Assembly (NCBI RefSeq): GCF_014863355.1
Contig: NZ_JACZEP010000005.1
Coordinates: 124,001 to 188,000 of the forward strand
DNA: 64,000 nt
Direction of reading: 5' to 3'
Source of the DNA: Aminobacter carboxidus
GTDB taxonomy: Bacteria > Pseudomonadota > Alphaproteobacteria > Rhizobiales > Rhizobiaceae
The notes under the pieces were generated by a model. It was not told where the DNA came from and made no database searches. It worked only from the letters and a program-made list of their open reading frames with translations. This document shows, piece after piece, positions 51,855-60,725 of the stretch. The first letter of the stretch is position 1; each line of letters starts with the position of its first letter. Made by a program: the position numbers and the translations under genes.

Positions 51855-53564
51855 TCAAAACGAAGCCGCCGGCTCGAAGGTGCCAAAATGGTGCCGCCAA
51901 CGCTCGGCGATCTCGCCGACGGTCGCGTAGGAACGCACCGCCTCCATCGTTGCCGGCACCATGTTCTCGCCGCTCACACAGGCGCGGTCGATCGCGTCCA
52001 GCGCTTGCTGAACTCGGGCGTTGTCACGCTCGCGCCGGATTCGCGCGGTGCGCTGGTGCTGGCGGCCGGTCGTCGTGGGGTCCATCCGGAAGGCACTGTT
52101 GGGCACGTCTGGCTTCTGCGGCCACTTGTTGACTGTCACCCAGGGCCGGTCGCCGCGATCGAGCCGCTGCTGCCGCCGCTGGGCGCCCCGGTTCATGATC
52201 TCCCGACCGAAGCCGCCGTCGATGACCCGTAGCGCGCCGCCGATCTCGTCGATTCGCTTGATGTGTTCCCAGATTTCGTCGGCGGTCTGCTTGGTCAGGG
52301 TCTCGATGAAATAGGAGCCACCGAGTGGGTCGATGGTGTCGAGGAAACCGTGTTCGTGGGCAATAATCTGCTGGGTGCGGACGGCCACCTTTACCGTCTC
52401 CTCGGTCGGCGTGCCGACCGCCTCGTCATAGGAGGCAATGTAGACGTAGCTCGCCCCGCCGAGAACGTAAGCGAGCGTGCCGAAGCCGATGCGCACGATA
52501 TTGTTGAGGGGTTCCTGCAGCGCCTCCTGGCCGTGGCCATAGACGGTTGTTTTCAGCGCCATCGAACGCGGATCGCGGGCGCCGTAACGCTCCTTGAGCA
52601 GGCGTGCCCACACCCGCCGCAAAGCGCGCAGATTGGCTACCGAGACGAAGAAGTCGTGGCGCTCGTCCGGAAACATGTGGAACAACGGCGCAACCTTGTC
52701 GATGTCGTGGCCTTGGGCGACGAGCAGGTCGAGATAGTGGATGGCGTTGCCAAGCGCGAGTGCTGCACCCCAGGTGGAACCGGCGCCGCCGGCGTTTAGG
52801 TGATTGTAGCAGACGGTGATCGGCGACCAGCCCGGTGCGTGCTCCGCGCACCAAACGACGGGATCGACGGCGAGCTTGGCTGCCGGACCGGCCGGTATGA
52901 TCTGCGTGCCACGTGCGAGATATTCCTTCAGTGGATCGTTCTGCAGGTTGATGACATAGTCGCTTGAGGCGAGCCCCTGCTTTTCACCGACCACGGCAAA
53001 CATGGCGAGCACGATAGGGCCGATGGAGTTGCCGAGGGTGCCGACGCGCTTGATGGAATTGAGCGGGATGCCTTCGAACAAAAGCTCCATGTCGGCAAGC
53101 GTGTCGATCGACACGCCAACGCGGCCGACCTCACCGGTCGACATGACGTCGTCGGAATCGTAGCCGCATTGCGTCGGCAGGTCGAAGGCGATTAGCAACT
53201 GCTCGACGCCTAGGTCGATCAGTTTGCGGAAACGCTTGTTGCAATCGGTCGCCTCGCCGAACCCGGCATAGGCGGAAACGACGAAGGGCTCGGTTCGGAA
53301 CATCGCGGCGGAATCGCCGCGCGTGAAGGGGTATTCACCGGGAAAACCGACATCTGTCACATAGTCGAAGCCGACGTCGGCGAGAGATTTCGGGCTGTAG
53401 AGCGGCTCGATCACACGCCCAATGTCGATCTCGAACTGCTTGCGCTCCGGCAGATGGTCGATGGCCGGCGCGTAGGATTCGCTGAGCCACCTCACATGTT
53501 CGCGCGAAACGTCGGACGCCAACGCGCTTTCTCGCCGGGTGTCCGGAATGTCATTCGTCGGCAT
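51855..53564 (-). CDS. B12-dependent acyl-CoA mutase, large subunit, unusual active site
   Basis: A 569-residue methylmalonyl-CoA-mutase-family TIM barrel without its own B12 domain. GYDSDDVMSTGEVGRVGVSIDTL, AYVLGGASYVYIASYDEAVGTPTEETVKVAVRTQQII and TIDPLGGSYFIETLT are family hallmarks, and the size equals HcmA/IcmA-type subunits. Active-site parts differ from methylmalonyl-CoA mutase: RQYAGF is SAYAGFG (97-103), the SGYH-x-x-EAG loop is CYNHLNAGG (252-260), and HCQTSG is replaced. The isomerised acyl-CoA is therefore unknown. The B12-binding partner is encoded at 57283. It overlaps the MeaB-type gene by 14 bases. Confidence 0.87.
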   Translation of the reverse strand: MPTNDIPDTRRESALASDVSREHVRWLSESYAPAIDHLPERKQFEIDIGRVIEPLYSPKSLADVGFDYVTDVGFPGEYPFTRGDSAAMFRTEPFVVSAYAGFGEATDCNKRFRKLIDLGVEQLLIAFDLPTQCGYDSDDVMSTGEVGRVGVSIDTLADMELLFEGIPLNSIKRVGTLGNSIGPIVLAMFAVVGEKQGLASSDYVINLQNDPLKEYLARGTQIIPAGPAAKLAVDPVVWCAEHAPGWSPITVCYNHLNAGGAGSTWGAALALGNAIHYLDLLVAQGHDIDKVAPLFHMFPDERHDFFVSVANLRALRRVWARLLKERYGARDPRSMALKTTVYGHGQEALQEPLNNIVRIGFGTLAYVLGGASYVYIASYDEAVGTPTEETVKVAVRTQQIIAHEHGFLDTIDPLGGSYFIETLTKQTADEIWEHIKRIDEIGGALRVIDGGFGREIMNRGAQRRQQRLDRGDRPWVTVNKWPQKPDVPNSAFRMDPTTTGRQHQRTARIRRERDNARVQQALDAIDRACVSGENMVPATMEAVRSYATVGEIAERWRHHFGTFEPAASF

Positions 53565-54582
53565 GATCTTTGTCCATTATCCGCTCGGCGGCGCGATGCG
53601 GGTCGCTGCGGCCTGCGATGATTTCTTGCATTTGGTCGTCCAGGTTTGCGGCGTTGCCGGCTCCTAGATGCCGGTCGAGCAGGCGCCGCTGCAGGATGGA
53701 ACGCAGGTGCCTCGCGAGGTTGTGCCGGCGCCGGCGCTCGTGCTGACCACTGTCGTCGATCCAGTCCGCGCACGCTTCGATTGCCTCGATCAGCTTGCCC
53801 GCCACGCCGGCGTCGGACGCGGTGACCGTAACGACCGGGGGGTGCCAGGCACCGCCGGACAGGGTCGCATCGCCATAGCGTTCTTCGATCCGTTGCCGTG
53901 TCGCGCCGGGCACCGCAGCAAGCATCGAGCGGTCAGCTTTTCCTTCGTTGCGGCCGGGACGGCCGGCGAAAACCAGCGCCAGCATGTTGCCTAGGTCGTG
54001 CTTGACAGTTGCCGCCCCGGGCAGATCGCCCTTGTTGACGACATAGATGTCGCCCACCTCCATCAGCCCGGCCTTCGCAGCCTGGACGGAATCGCCAAGC
54101 CCGGGAACGGAGACGACAAGCGTGCAGTCGGCCACAAAGGCCACGTCGACTTCGTTCTGCCCGACGCCTACTGTTTCCAGCAGGATGCGGGAGACACCGA
54201 AGCTGGCCATGACGGCGGAAAGATCGACCGCCGCTTCAGTCAGGCCGCCGGAATGGCCGCGTGCCGACATGGAGCGGATGAAGACCTCGTCGAGATCCTC
54301 GCAGCGGCGCATCCTGACGCGATCGCCGAGGACTGCTCCGCCCGAGAAGGGGCTGGCGGGATCAACGGCGATGATGCCGACGCGGTGTCCCTGGCCGCAC
54401 CATTCGGCGGCGAGCGCGTCGATGAGCGTGGATTTGCCGACGCCAGGCGGGCCTGTCACGCCGAGCACCAGGCTGTCTTGTTGCTCGGCATAGGCTCGGG
54501 CCAGCACCTCGCGCCAACCGGGCGATCTGTTTTCGATGGCACTCAGCGATTTGGCGAGCAGGCGGCGCCAGGTCGTAGCCAT
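53551..54582 (-). CDS. meaB: MeaB-type GTPase chaperone of the mutase
   Basis: A 343-residue G3E GTPase (MeaB/ArgK). GVTGPPGVGKST at 41-52 is the P-loop, GIIAVDPASPFSGGAVLGDRVRM the switch I region, ILLETVGVGQNEVD the switch II, and DIYVVNKGDL the NKxD base-recognition motif. The protein gates loading and protects adenosylcobalamin in acyl-CoA mutases. It is encoded between thiolase and mutase. The start at 54582 (MATTWRRLL) lies two bases after the thiolase stop; the frame open to 54633 is thiolase sequence in another frame. Its presence supports a working mutase. Confidence 0.9.
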   Translation of the reverse strand: MATTWRRLLAKSLSAIENRSPGWREVLARAYAEQQDSLVLGVTGPPGVGKSTLIDALAAEWCGQGHRVGIIAVDPASPFSGGAVLGDRVRMRRCEDLDEVFIRSMSARGHSGGLTEAAVDLSAVMASFGVSRILLETVGVGQNEVDVAFVADCTLVVSVPGLGDSVQAAKAGLMEVGDIYVVNKGDLPGAATVKHDLGNMLALVFAGRPGRNEGKADRSMLAAVPGATRQRIEERYGDATLSGGAWHPPVVTVTASDAGVAGKLIEAIEACADWIDDSGQHERRRRHNLARHLRSILQRRLLDRHLGAGNAANLDDQMQEIIAGRSDPHRAAERIMDKDHADE

Positions 54583-54584
54583 GA

Positions 54585-55769
54585 CTATTCGACCGCGACC
54601 ATCATGCCGTCGCCCTGGCCGTAGCCGCCGCAAATGGCGGCAACGCCGAGCCCGCTGCCTTCCCGGCGCATGCCATTGGCAAGGGTCATGACCAGCCGGG
54701 CACCGCTGGCGCCAAGCGGATGGCCGATCGCCACCGCGCCGCCGGCCTTGTTCGTTCTCTCACGCAAAGCATCAGCCTTGCCGCGGTCCCCGTTGGCAAG
54801 GACCAGCGTGCTGACCAGTGGCGTGGCTGCAAAGGCCTCGTTGATCTCGAAACGGGCGATGTCGCCCTCCCGCTTGCCGCTTCGCTCGAGCAGCCTGTCG
54901 ATCGCGACGGCTGGCGTAGTGGAGCCGCTAGTCGGCCCGCCGGCAACCTGGACGTAGTCCACGATTTGCGCCAGCGGCGTCAGGCCATGTACCCGCGCAA
55001 ACCGTCTGGACGAAAGCATCAGGAATGCTGCGCCGTCGTTAAGTCCAGGCGCATTTCCCGGAGTGACCGTTGGACTCGAGTACACCGTTTTCAGCCTGGC
55101 GAGTTTCTCCAGCGATGCATCGGCACGTGGAGATTCATCAGAGGCGAGGGTGGTGCCAACGTGATCGACAGCAAAACGCTCTGCGGCGTAATAGCCCAAA
55201 GCCTCGGCGGTAAAATACTTGCGATGGCTTTCGACCGCCCATTCGTCCTGCTGCTGGCGGTCGACGCCCATCCGCTCGGCTTCTTCGCCGGTGTAGCAGG
55301 CGATTGCCTTGTCCAGGAAATCGGCGCGCAAAAGCAGCGGGTCACTGACGTCGACTTTTCCGGGGCGGATGCCGCGCTGGCGCGGCCACAGGTATGGCGT
55401 GTTGCTGAGGCTGTCGAACCCGCCGCAGACAACGACATCGGCCCCGCCGTTGCGGATATCCTTGAAGCCCAGACCGATCGCGGTCATGCCCGAACAGCAG
55501 GCGCGGTCGACGCTCATCGACGGTACGGTCTCAGATAGTCCGGAACCCAGCAGCAGCGCCTGACGGGCGGCGGTCAAGACATTGGCGCCGATCATGCCGA
55601 TGCCGGCATAGAGCGCTTCGACAGCCTTGGTGTCGATGCCGCTGCGGCGCATCGCCTCGGCAATCGCCATAGAAGCGAGATCGGTCGCCGGAGCGTCTTT
55701 CAGCGCGCCACCAAATTTTCCAAAAGGCGTGCGGGCAAACGAGATGATCACCACGTCGCGGTCGTTCAT
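54585..55769 (-). CDS. Thiolase (acetyl-CoA acetyltransferase family)
   Basis: A 394-residue thiolase. VDRACCSGMTAIGLG holds the acylated Cys (91 or 92), EINEAFAATPLV and GGAVAIGHPLGASGARLV carry the His, and CGGYGQGDGMMVAVE the second Cys near the C-terminus. It cleaves a 3-ketoacyl-CoA or condenses two acyl-CoAs. The start at 55769 (MNDRDVVIIS) overlaps the ligase stop by an ATGA-type junction. In this operon it may release acetyl-CoA or propionyl-CoA upstream or downstream of the mutase. The first Cys pair and Gln-Gly in the last motif are slightly unusual but within the family. Confidence 0.9.
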   Translation of the reverse strand: MNDRDVVIISFARTPFGKFGGALKDAPATDLASMAIAEAMRRSGIDTKAVEALYAGIGMIGANVLTAARQALLLGSGLSETVPSMSVDRACCSGMTAIGLGFKDIRNGGADVVVCGGFDSLSNTPYLWPRQRGIRPGKVDVSDPLLLRADFLDKAIACYTGEEAERMGVDRQQQDEWAVESHRKYFTAEALGYYAAERFAVDHVGTTLASDESPRADASLEKLARLKTVYSSPTVTPGNAPGLNDGAAFLMLSSRRFARVHGLTPLAQIVDYVQVAGGPTSGSTTPAVAIDRLLERSGKREGDIARFEINEAFAATPLVSTLVLANGDRGKADALRERTNKAGGAVAIGHPLGASGARLVMTLANGMRREGSGLGVAAICGGYGQGDGMMVAVE

Positions 55770-57286
55770 TGCACGGCCGCCGCCGGCTGGAGACGCGCCC
55801 GGAGCTCCGCCTTGTCGACCTTGCCGTTTCCGGTGCGCGGAAGGTGTCGGACGAAAAACCATCGCTTTGGCGTTCTGATGCCGATCCTCGGCTTACAGAA
55901 GTTCTCGCATTCGGACGCGGTGAGTTTGGCTGCGGCTTCCGGAGCGATGAAGGCCACGCAGAGCTCGCCCAATGCGTCGTCTGAAATACCGACGACGGCC
56001 GCTTCCTGCACGCCGGGGCAGCTCGACAGGCAGGCCTCGACTTCAGCCGGATAGATGTTGAACCCACCTGAGATCAGCATCTCCTTGGAGCGGCCGACGA
56101 CGTAGATGAAGCCTTCAGCGTCCTTGCGGGCAAGATCGCCAGACCACAACCAGCCGCCGCGCAGCACCTTGGCCGTCTCTTCGGGTTGGTTCCAGTAGCC
56201 CGACATGATGTGCTCGGCACAGATGGTAATCTCGCCGATTTCGCCGGTCGCCACTTCCACGCCCGCCTCGTCGCGCAGTACGATTTCGACGAAGCTGTAG
56301 GGACGGCCGATACAGCCGAAACGGATACCGCCGTCGGACGCAATGTGCTCGGCCGCCCTGAGCAGGCTGCAGGTCATCATCGCTTCGGTCAGGCCGTAAT
56401 TGTGGGTCAGCACATCGCCCCAGCGGGCAATCGCCCTGTCGAGTGTGTTGCGCTGGATCGCCTCGGCGCCGTAGCCGATCCACCGGATCGACGAGAGGTC
56501 ATGGCGGTCGATATCGGGCGAATTCAGGATGCGCGTCAGTACCGTGGGCACGCAGCTGAAGGCGGTCACCCTCTCGCGTTCGATGGTCGGCAACAGTTGG
56601 TCGAGCGCGCCCCCGGGGACGACGACATTCGTCGCACCGCGCAGCAGGAACGGTGTGAAATAGGCGCCGCTGGCATGGGTGAGCGGGCCGACATGCGCGA
56701 GCCGGTCGTCGCCGCGGATGTCGCGGTCGATCAGCATGTTCTTGTAGACGCTCTGCCAGTTGCGGTGGCTCAGCATCACGCCTTTTGGCGCGCCTGATGA
56801 ACCCGAGGTGTAGTTGATCGAGCACAGCGCATCGAGGTCGTCGCCAGCGGAGGCCTCAGGCCCATCAAAGCTGGTCAGGGCCGGCCATGCGGGCCCGCCC
56901 GACGCATCGCCATCGACCTGGCAGAGCCAGAGTCCGGACTGTTCCAGCGCCGCCAGTTTCGTGGTGGTCGTGTGGTCGTGGAATACGGCCTTCGCGCCAC
57001 AATCCTCGACGAGCCGCTCCACTTCGCAGGCGGTGGAGCGCATGTTGAGCGGCACGCGCACAAGCCCAGCCTGTTCGATGGCCAGCTGCAGAATGAGATA
57101 TTCGGCGCGGTTTTGCATGTAGAGGCCGATGCGGCTCGCCTTCGGCAAAGCAGCCTGAAGGCCGGAAGCAACGTGCCCCACCAACTGCTCCAGTTCGCCG
57201 AAGCTCCAGCGGCGTCGGCCATCCACGAGCGCGGTCCTGGCATGGTTTGCGCGCAGCGCGTTGCGAACATAGGCATCGACACTCAC
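55766..57286 (-). CDS. Acyl-CoA ligase (AMP-forming, class I)
   Basis: A 506-residue adenylate-forming ligase. INYTSGSSGAPKGVMLSHRN is the P-loop, YGLTEAMMTCSLL the adenine-binding motif, LWSGDLARKDAEGFIYVVGRSKEMLISGGFNIYPAEVE the hinge and core, and PRTGNGKVDKAELRARL the catalytic-Lys loop. It activates a carboxylic acid for the mutase-thiolase route. The length fits medium- or short-chain acyl-CoA synthetases. Its stop overlaps the thiolase start, and its start overlaps the B12-subunit stop by four bases, so the five genes are one transcript. Confidence 0.9.
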   Translation of the reverse strand: MSVDAYVRNALRANHARTALVDGRRRWSFGELEQLVGHVASGLQAALPKASRIGLYMQNRAEYLILQLAIEQAGLVRVPLNMRSTACEVERLVEDCGAKAVFHDHTTTTKLAALEQSGLWLCQVDGDASGGPAWPALTSFDGPEASAGDDLDALCSINYTSGSSGAPKGVMLSHRNWQSVYKNMLIDRDIRGDDRLAHVGPLTHASGAYFTPFLLRGATNVVVPGGALDQLLPTIERERVTAFSCVPTVLTRILNSPDIDRHDLSSIRWIGYGAEAIQRNTLDRAIARWGDVLTHNYGLTEAMMTCSLLRAAEHIASDGGIRFGCIGRPYSFVEIVLRDEAGVEVATGEIGEITICAEHIMSGYWNQPEETAKVLRGGWLWSGDLARKDAEGFIYVVGRSKEMLISGGFNIYPAEVEACLSSCPGVQEAAVVGISDDALGELCVAFIAPEAAAKLTASECENFCKPRIGIRTPKRWFFVRHLPRTGNGKVDKAELRARLQPAAAVQ

Positions 57287-57696
57287 AGGCTGGCCTCCGT
57301 GCCGAGGTCGATCTCGGCTTGGATGTACTCGGCAATTTCGGCGACGCTCGTGCCCGACAGGAAAACCTTGGACACGCCGATGGCGAGCAGATCGGGAATA
57401 TCCTCCTGCGGGATGACGCCGCCCACGATCATCTTGATGTCGCTGGCGCCGGCCTCGTTGAGCAGCGCTCGCACCTTGGGCACAAGCACGCCATGCGCGC
57501 CCGAAAGGCTGCTGATGCCGACGACGTCGACGTCCTCGTCGACAGCGATCCTGGCGATCTGTTCAGGCGTCCGGCGGATGCCGGTGTAGACCACCTCCAT
57601 GCCTGCCTCGAGCAGGCCGCGCGCCACGACACGGGCGCCGACGTCGTGGCCGTCGAGGCCGACCTTGGCCATAAGGATGCGTATCTTGCGTAACAT
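57283..57696 (-). CDS. B12-binding small subunit of the acyl-CoA mutase
   Basis: A 137-residue cobalamin-binding protein, first gene of the operon. VGLDGHDVGARVVARGLLEAG carries the D-x-H-x-x-G motif with His17 as the lower cobalt ligand; GISSLSGAHGVLVP and VGGVIPQEDIP are the other two cofactor motifs. Size equals HcmB/IcmB small subunits, which partner a 560-residue large subunit. Its mate is encoded three genes downstream, unlike the adjacent order known for Hcm and Icm. The start at 57696 is family-like; an ATG at 57726 would add ten residues. Confidence 0.92.
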   Translation of the reverse strand: MLRKIRILMAKVGLDGHDVGARVVARGLLEAGMEVVYTGIRRTPEQIARIAVDEDVDVVGISSLSGAHGVLVPKVRALLNEAGASDIKMIVGGVIPQEDIPDLLAIGVSKVFLSGTSVAEIAEYIQAEIDLGTEASL

Positions 57697-57765
57697 GTCG
57701 GGGTGCTGCGGTTGACGATGCCGCAAGCTTGTTCGGTTGCTCCTTCGAGCGCCAATAAAGTGTTT

Positions 57766-57780
57766 TTATGCAGCTCATAA
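57766..57780. promoter_or_regulatory. LysR-type box TTATG-cagct-CATAA
   Basis: A perfect five-plus-five inverted repeat with the T-N11-A form of LysR recognition sites. It lies 70 bases upstream of the mutase operon and 110 upstream of the divergent lysR gene. Confidence 0.65.
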
Positions 57781-57889
57781 GGCCGGATGAAGTGACGCGC
57801 TTTGGATGGACCGGGCCCTCCTGCTTGCTTGTGTGGCTTTGCCGGGCGACGTATCACCGGTTGCTGCCGACTTCAGAGAAAGGCCTGTC

Positions 57890-58798
57890 ATGGACCTGCG
57901 CCAGATCCAGTATTTCGTTGCCCTTTACGAGGAAAAGAGCATCACCAAGGCTGCGCGCCGGCTGCATGTCGTTCAGCCGGCGGTCAGCATGCAGATCCGC
58001 CGCATCGAGGCCGACTACGGCGTGACGCTGTTCGAGCGCACGACCTCCGGCGTTTATCCCAACCAGGCCGCCAACACCGTCTATCCGATGTGCCTTGAGG
58101 TGCTGGCGAATGTCGAAAAGCTACGCCGGACCTTGCGCCATGGGTCCGGCAAGATCGACGGAACGCTCAATGTCGGCGTGCCGCCTTCCATTGCCCACGG
58201 CATCCTTGCCGGGGTTTTGATGGATTTCCAACAGCGATACCCAGACGTCCAGATTGCGGTGTCGGAAGGCTATAGCGCCCATCTGGTCGACTGGTTGCTG
58301 CAGGGCGACCTCGATTTCGCCGTCCTCGGCGAGTTTGAAGACGACCGCCGTCTCCATTGCGAACCGTTGGCGATCGAGGAACTCAGGGTGCTCACCAGCA
58401 CCGCAACACCCGTCACTGGCGACTCAATCACCGGGCGCGAACTCCAGAGGCTAAAGCTCATCCTGCCTTCGACCAAGAACTTGATCCGCATCCTGATCGA
58501 CGCCGAGTTCGAGCGTGCCGGGCTTACGCTTGCGCCGTCGATGGAAGTGGATTCGCTGGCCACCGTGTTCGCCGCGGCGCGTCAGCCAGGCTGGGCTTCG
58601 ATCTTGCCTGCAGCAGCGATCAGTGACGCCGACCTCGATCGCGGCATGCGCAGCCTCGCCCTTGTCGAGCCCGCCATACGCCGCACACTGGTCGCAAGCT
58701 TCCCGACGCTCAAGCCGTCTTCTGCTGCCGCGCATGAATTCCTGAAGGCGCTGAAGTGGGCCGTACTGCAGGCCGGCGGCATCGAAATCCTGGCATAA
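57890..58798 (+). CDS. LysR-family regulator
   Basis: A 302-residue LysR-type activator. Residues 1-60 form the helix-turn-helix (MDLRQIQYFVALYEEKSITKAARRLHVVQPAVSMQIRRIE), followed by the linker helix and a substrate-binding domain from about 90 (IDGTLNVGVPPSIAHGI). The frame is open upstream to 57806 but MDLRQ is the standard beginning. It is divergent from the mutase operon and a LysR box lies between, so it should control that operon, with the pathway acid or acyl-CoA as inducer. The hyuB gene follows 61 bases downstream and may be read from the same promoter. Confidence 0.9.
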   Translation: MDLRQIQYFVALYEEKSITKAARRLHVVQPAVSMQIRRIEADYGVTLFERTTSGVYPNQAANTVYPMCLEVLANVEKLRRTLRHGSGKIDGTLNVGVPPSIAHGILAGVLMDFQQRYPDVQIAVSEGYSAHLVDWLLQGDLDFAVLGEFEDDRRLHCEPLAIEELRVLTSTATPVTGDSITGRELQRLKLILPSTKNLIRILIDAEFERAGLTLAPSMEVDSLATVFAAARQPGWASILPAAAISDADLDRGMRSLALVEPAIRRTLVASFPTLKPSSAAAHEFLKALKWAVLQAGGIEILA

Positions 58799-58859
58799 GA
58801 CCGCCTGATAAAGGGCATCAAAAGACTTTAATCGACTGTCGTCGAAGCCATGACGCACA

Positions 58860-60725
58860 GTGCTGCAACGCTCCCCGACGAGACCTCTCGCGTCTCGCAC
58901 AGACCAGGATTTTGCGTTGCTGCAGGACGTTTCCAAGCCAGGCTCGACAGGGGTCGACATCTTCACGATGGTCGTTCTTCGGCGCCGTTTCGAAGCCATC
59001 ATCGGCGAGATGATCAACGCCTTGTTCAAGTCGGGCCGCTCCGGCGTGCTCAACACGGCGATGGATTTTTCCTGCAGCCTGACCGACGCGCGCTTCCAGT
59101 CGATCAGCCTGGCCCAGGGCCTTCCGGTGCATGTCGGCGCGATCGACCTCATCCCCCGTGCAGTGGCGGCAAAATTTGGCCGCGACATCCACCCCGGCGA
59201 CTGCTTCGTCAACAACAGCGGCTATCTTGGCAACACTCATTGCGCCGATTTCACCGTCTGCGCGCCAGTGTTCGTCGATAGCGAAATCGCATTCTACGTC
59301 ATCGCCCGTGCTCATCTTGGCGACATGGGGTTCCCGACGCCAACCACCTACGGCCCGCGCTCGCGCGACGTCTACGAAGAAGGGCTGATGCTGCCCTGTG
59401 TCCGCATTCAGAAGGACTATGCCGACGTTCCCGAGGTCATCGATATCTGCAAGGCCAACATCCGCGTGCCCGAGCAGTTCTATGGCGATTATCTCGCTGT
59501 GCTCGCCGCAGTGCGTACCGGCGAGGCGCGCCTGAAGGTGCTGTGCGCCAAATATGGCGCGGCAACGGTCCGCACCTTCGTCGACGAGTTCCAGAATTAT
59601 GCCGAGCGCATGGCGTGCCAAGCGATCTCCACTTTGCCCAAAGGCCGGGTGAGCAAGGAGATGCTCTACGATTCCGAAACCGAACTTTATCCCGAGGGCA
59701 TCCCGATCCGGGCGACCATCGAGGTCGATCCGGAAGAAGAACTCGTCATCGTCGACCTGACCGAAAATATCGACAACCTGCCGCTCGGCATTAACATGAC
59801 CGAGAGCACGACGATCGCCGCCTGCATGACGGCCGTGCTCAACATACTTGGACCAGACGTACCGCGCTGTACCGGCTCGTTCCGGCGCGTAAAACTGTTG
59901 ATGCGAGAAGGTGCCGCTATCGGAAAGCCGCGCTTCCCGGCGGCGACCTCGGCAGCGACAACCAACTTGTGCCACGCGCTGATCCCGCATCTGCAGTCGA
60001 TGTTCGCCATGCTGCGCGGCGACCTGGGCACCGCCTACGGCACGATCGGCATGCCCGGCTCATGTGCGGTGGTCAGCGGAGAGGACGCAAGGGGACAGGG
60101 ACGATCCTTCGTCAACCAGCTTATCATGGGTTATTGGGGCGGACCGGCATTGTCTGGCCATGACGGCTGGCTCACCTATGGCAGCGGCGCCTCGCAAGGC
60201 ATCCTGTGGCAGTCCAGCGTCGAGGTCGTCGAGCAGCAACAGCCGATCATTATCGAAAAGCTCGAGGTCCGCGAGGACTCGGGCGGCGCCGGGCAGTGGG
60301 AGGGCGCGCCCGGCGCCGATTGCATCATCCGTCCGCGCAGCGGAGCTGTGCGCTTCATGGTGAATTCGGCCTCGCGCGAGCATCCGCCCCAGGGTGCGCA
60401 TGGCGGCCGTGCCGCCGCCCCGATGCGGATCTCGCGCCGCGATGCTTCGGGCAACGACACCGAACTTCCGATCTCGGTCGACACCACGCTGCGGCCCGGC
60501 GAACGCCTGGTCTCCGAAGGCTGCGGCGGTGGTGGCTACGGCGATCCGCTCGATCGCGATCCCTGGGCCGTCGTTGCCAGCCTGAAGGCCGGGCGCATAT
60601 CGCGCCACCGCGCGACCGAAATCTACGGCGTCGTCTTTGGCCATGAAGGCGAGGAAGTTACCATCGACGGGCCGGCAACAGTTGCTCGTCGTGCTCAGCT
60701 TCGCCGCAGGGGAGTGCTGGCATGA
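58860..60725 (+). CDS. hyuB: Hydantoinase B/oxoprolinase family subunit
   Basis: A 621-residue HyuB-type subunit. VVLRRRFEAIIGEMINALFKSG is the family opening, CFVNNSGYLGNTHCADFTVCAPVF, GINMTESTTIAACMTAVLNIL and GGYGDPLDRDPWAV are conserved landmarks. Together with HyuA it hydrolyses cyclic amides such as hydantoins or 5-oxoproline in an ATP-dependent way; the related acetone carboxylases are also built like this. The start is uncertain: a GTG at 58860 is the longest, and the true start may be nearer VDIFTMVVL (about 58960). Its stop overlaps the hyuA start (ATGA). Confidence 0.88.
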   Translation: MLQRSPTRPLASRTDQDFALLQDVSKPGSTGVDIFTMVVLRRRFEAIIGEMINALFKSGRSGVLNTAMDFSCSLTDARFQSISLAQGLPVHVGAIDLIPRAVAAKFGRDIHPGDCFVNNSGYLGNTHCADFTVCAPVFVDSEIAFYVIARAHLGDMGFPTPTTYGPRSRDVYEEGLMLPCVRIQKDYADVPEVIDICKANIRVPEQFYGDYLAVLAAVRTGEARLKVLCAKYGAATVRTFVDEFQNYAERMACQAISTLPKGRVSKEMLYDSETELYPEGIPIRATIEVDPEEELVIVDLTENIDNLPLGINMTESTTIAACMTAVLNILGPDVPRCTGSFRRVKLLMREGAAIGKPRFPAATSAATTNLCHALIPHLQSMFAMLRGDLGTAYGTIGMPGSCAVVSGEDARGQGRSFVNQLIMGYWGGPALSGHDGWLTYGSGASQGILWQSSVEVVEQQQPIIIEKLEVREDSGGAGQWEGAPGADCIIRPRSGAVRFMVNSASREHPPQGAHGGRAAAPMRISRRDASGNDTELPISVDTTLRPGERLVSEGCGGGGYGDPLDRDPWAVVASLKAGRISRHRATEIYGVVFGHEGEEVTIDGPATVARRAQLRRRGVLA

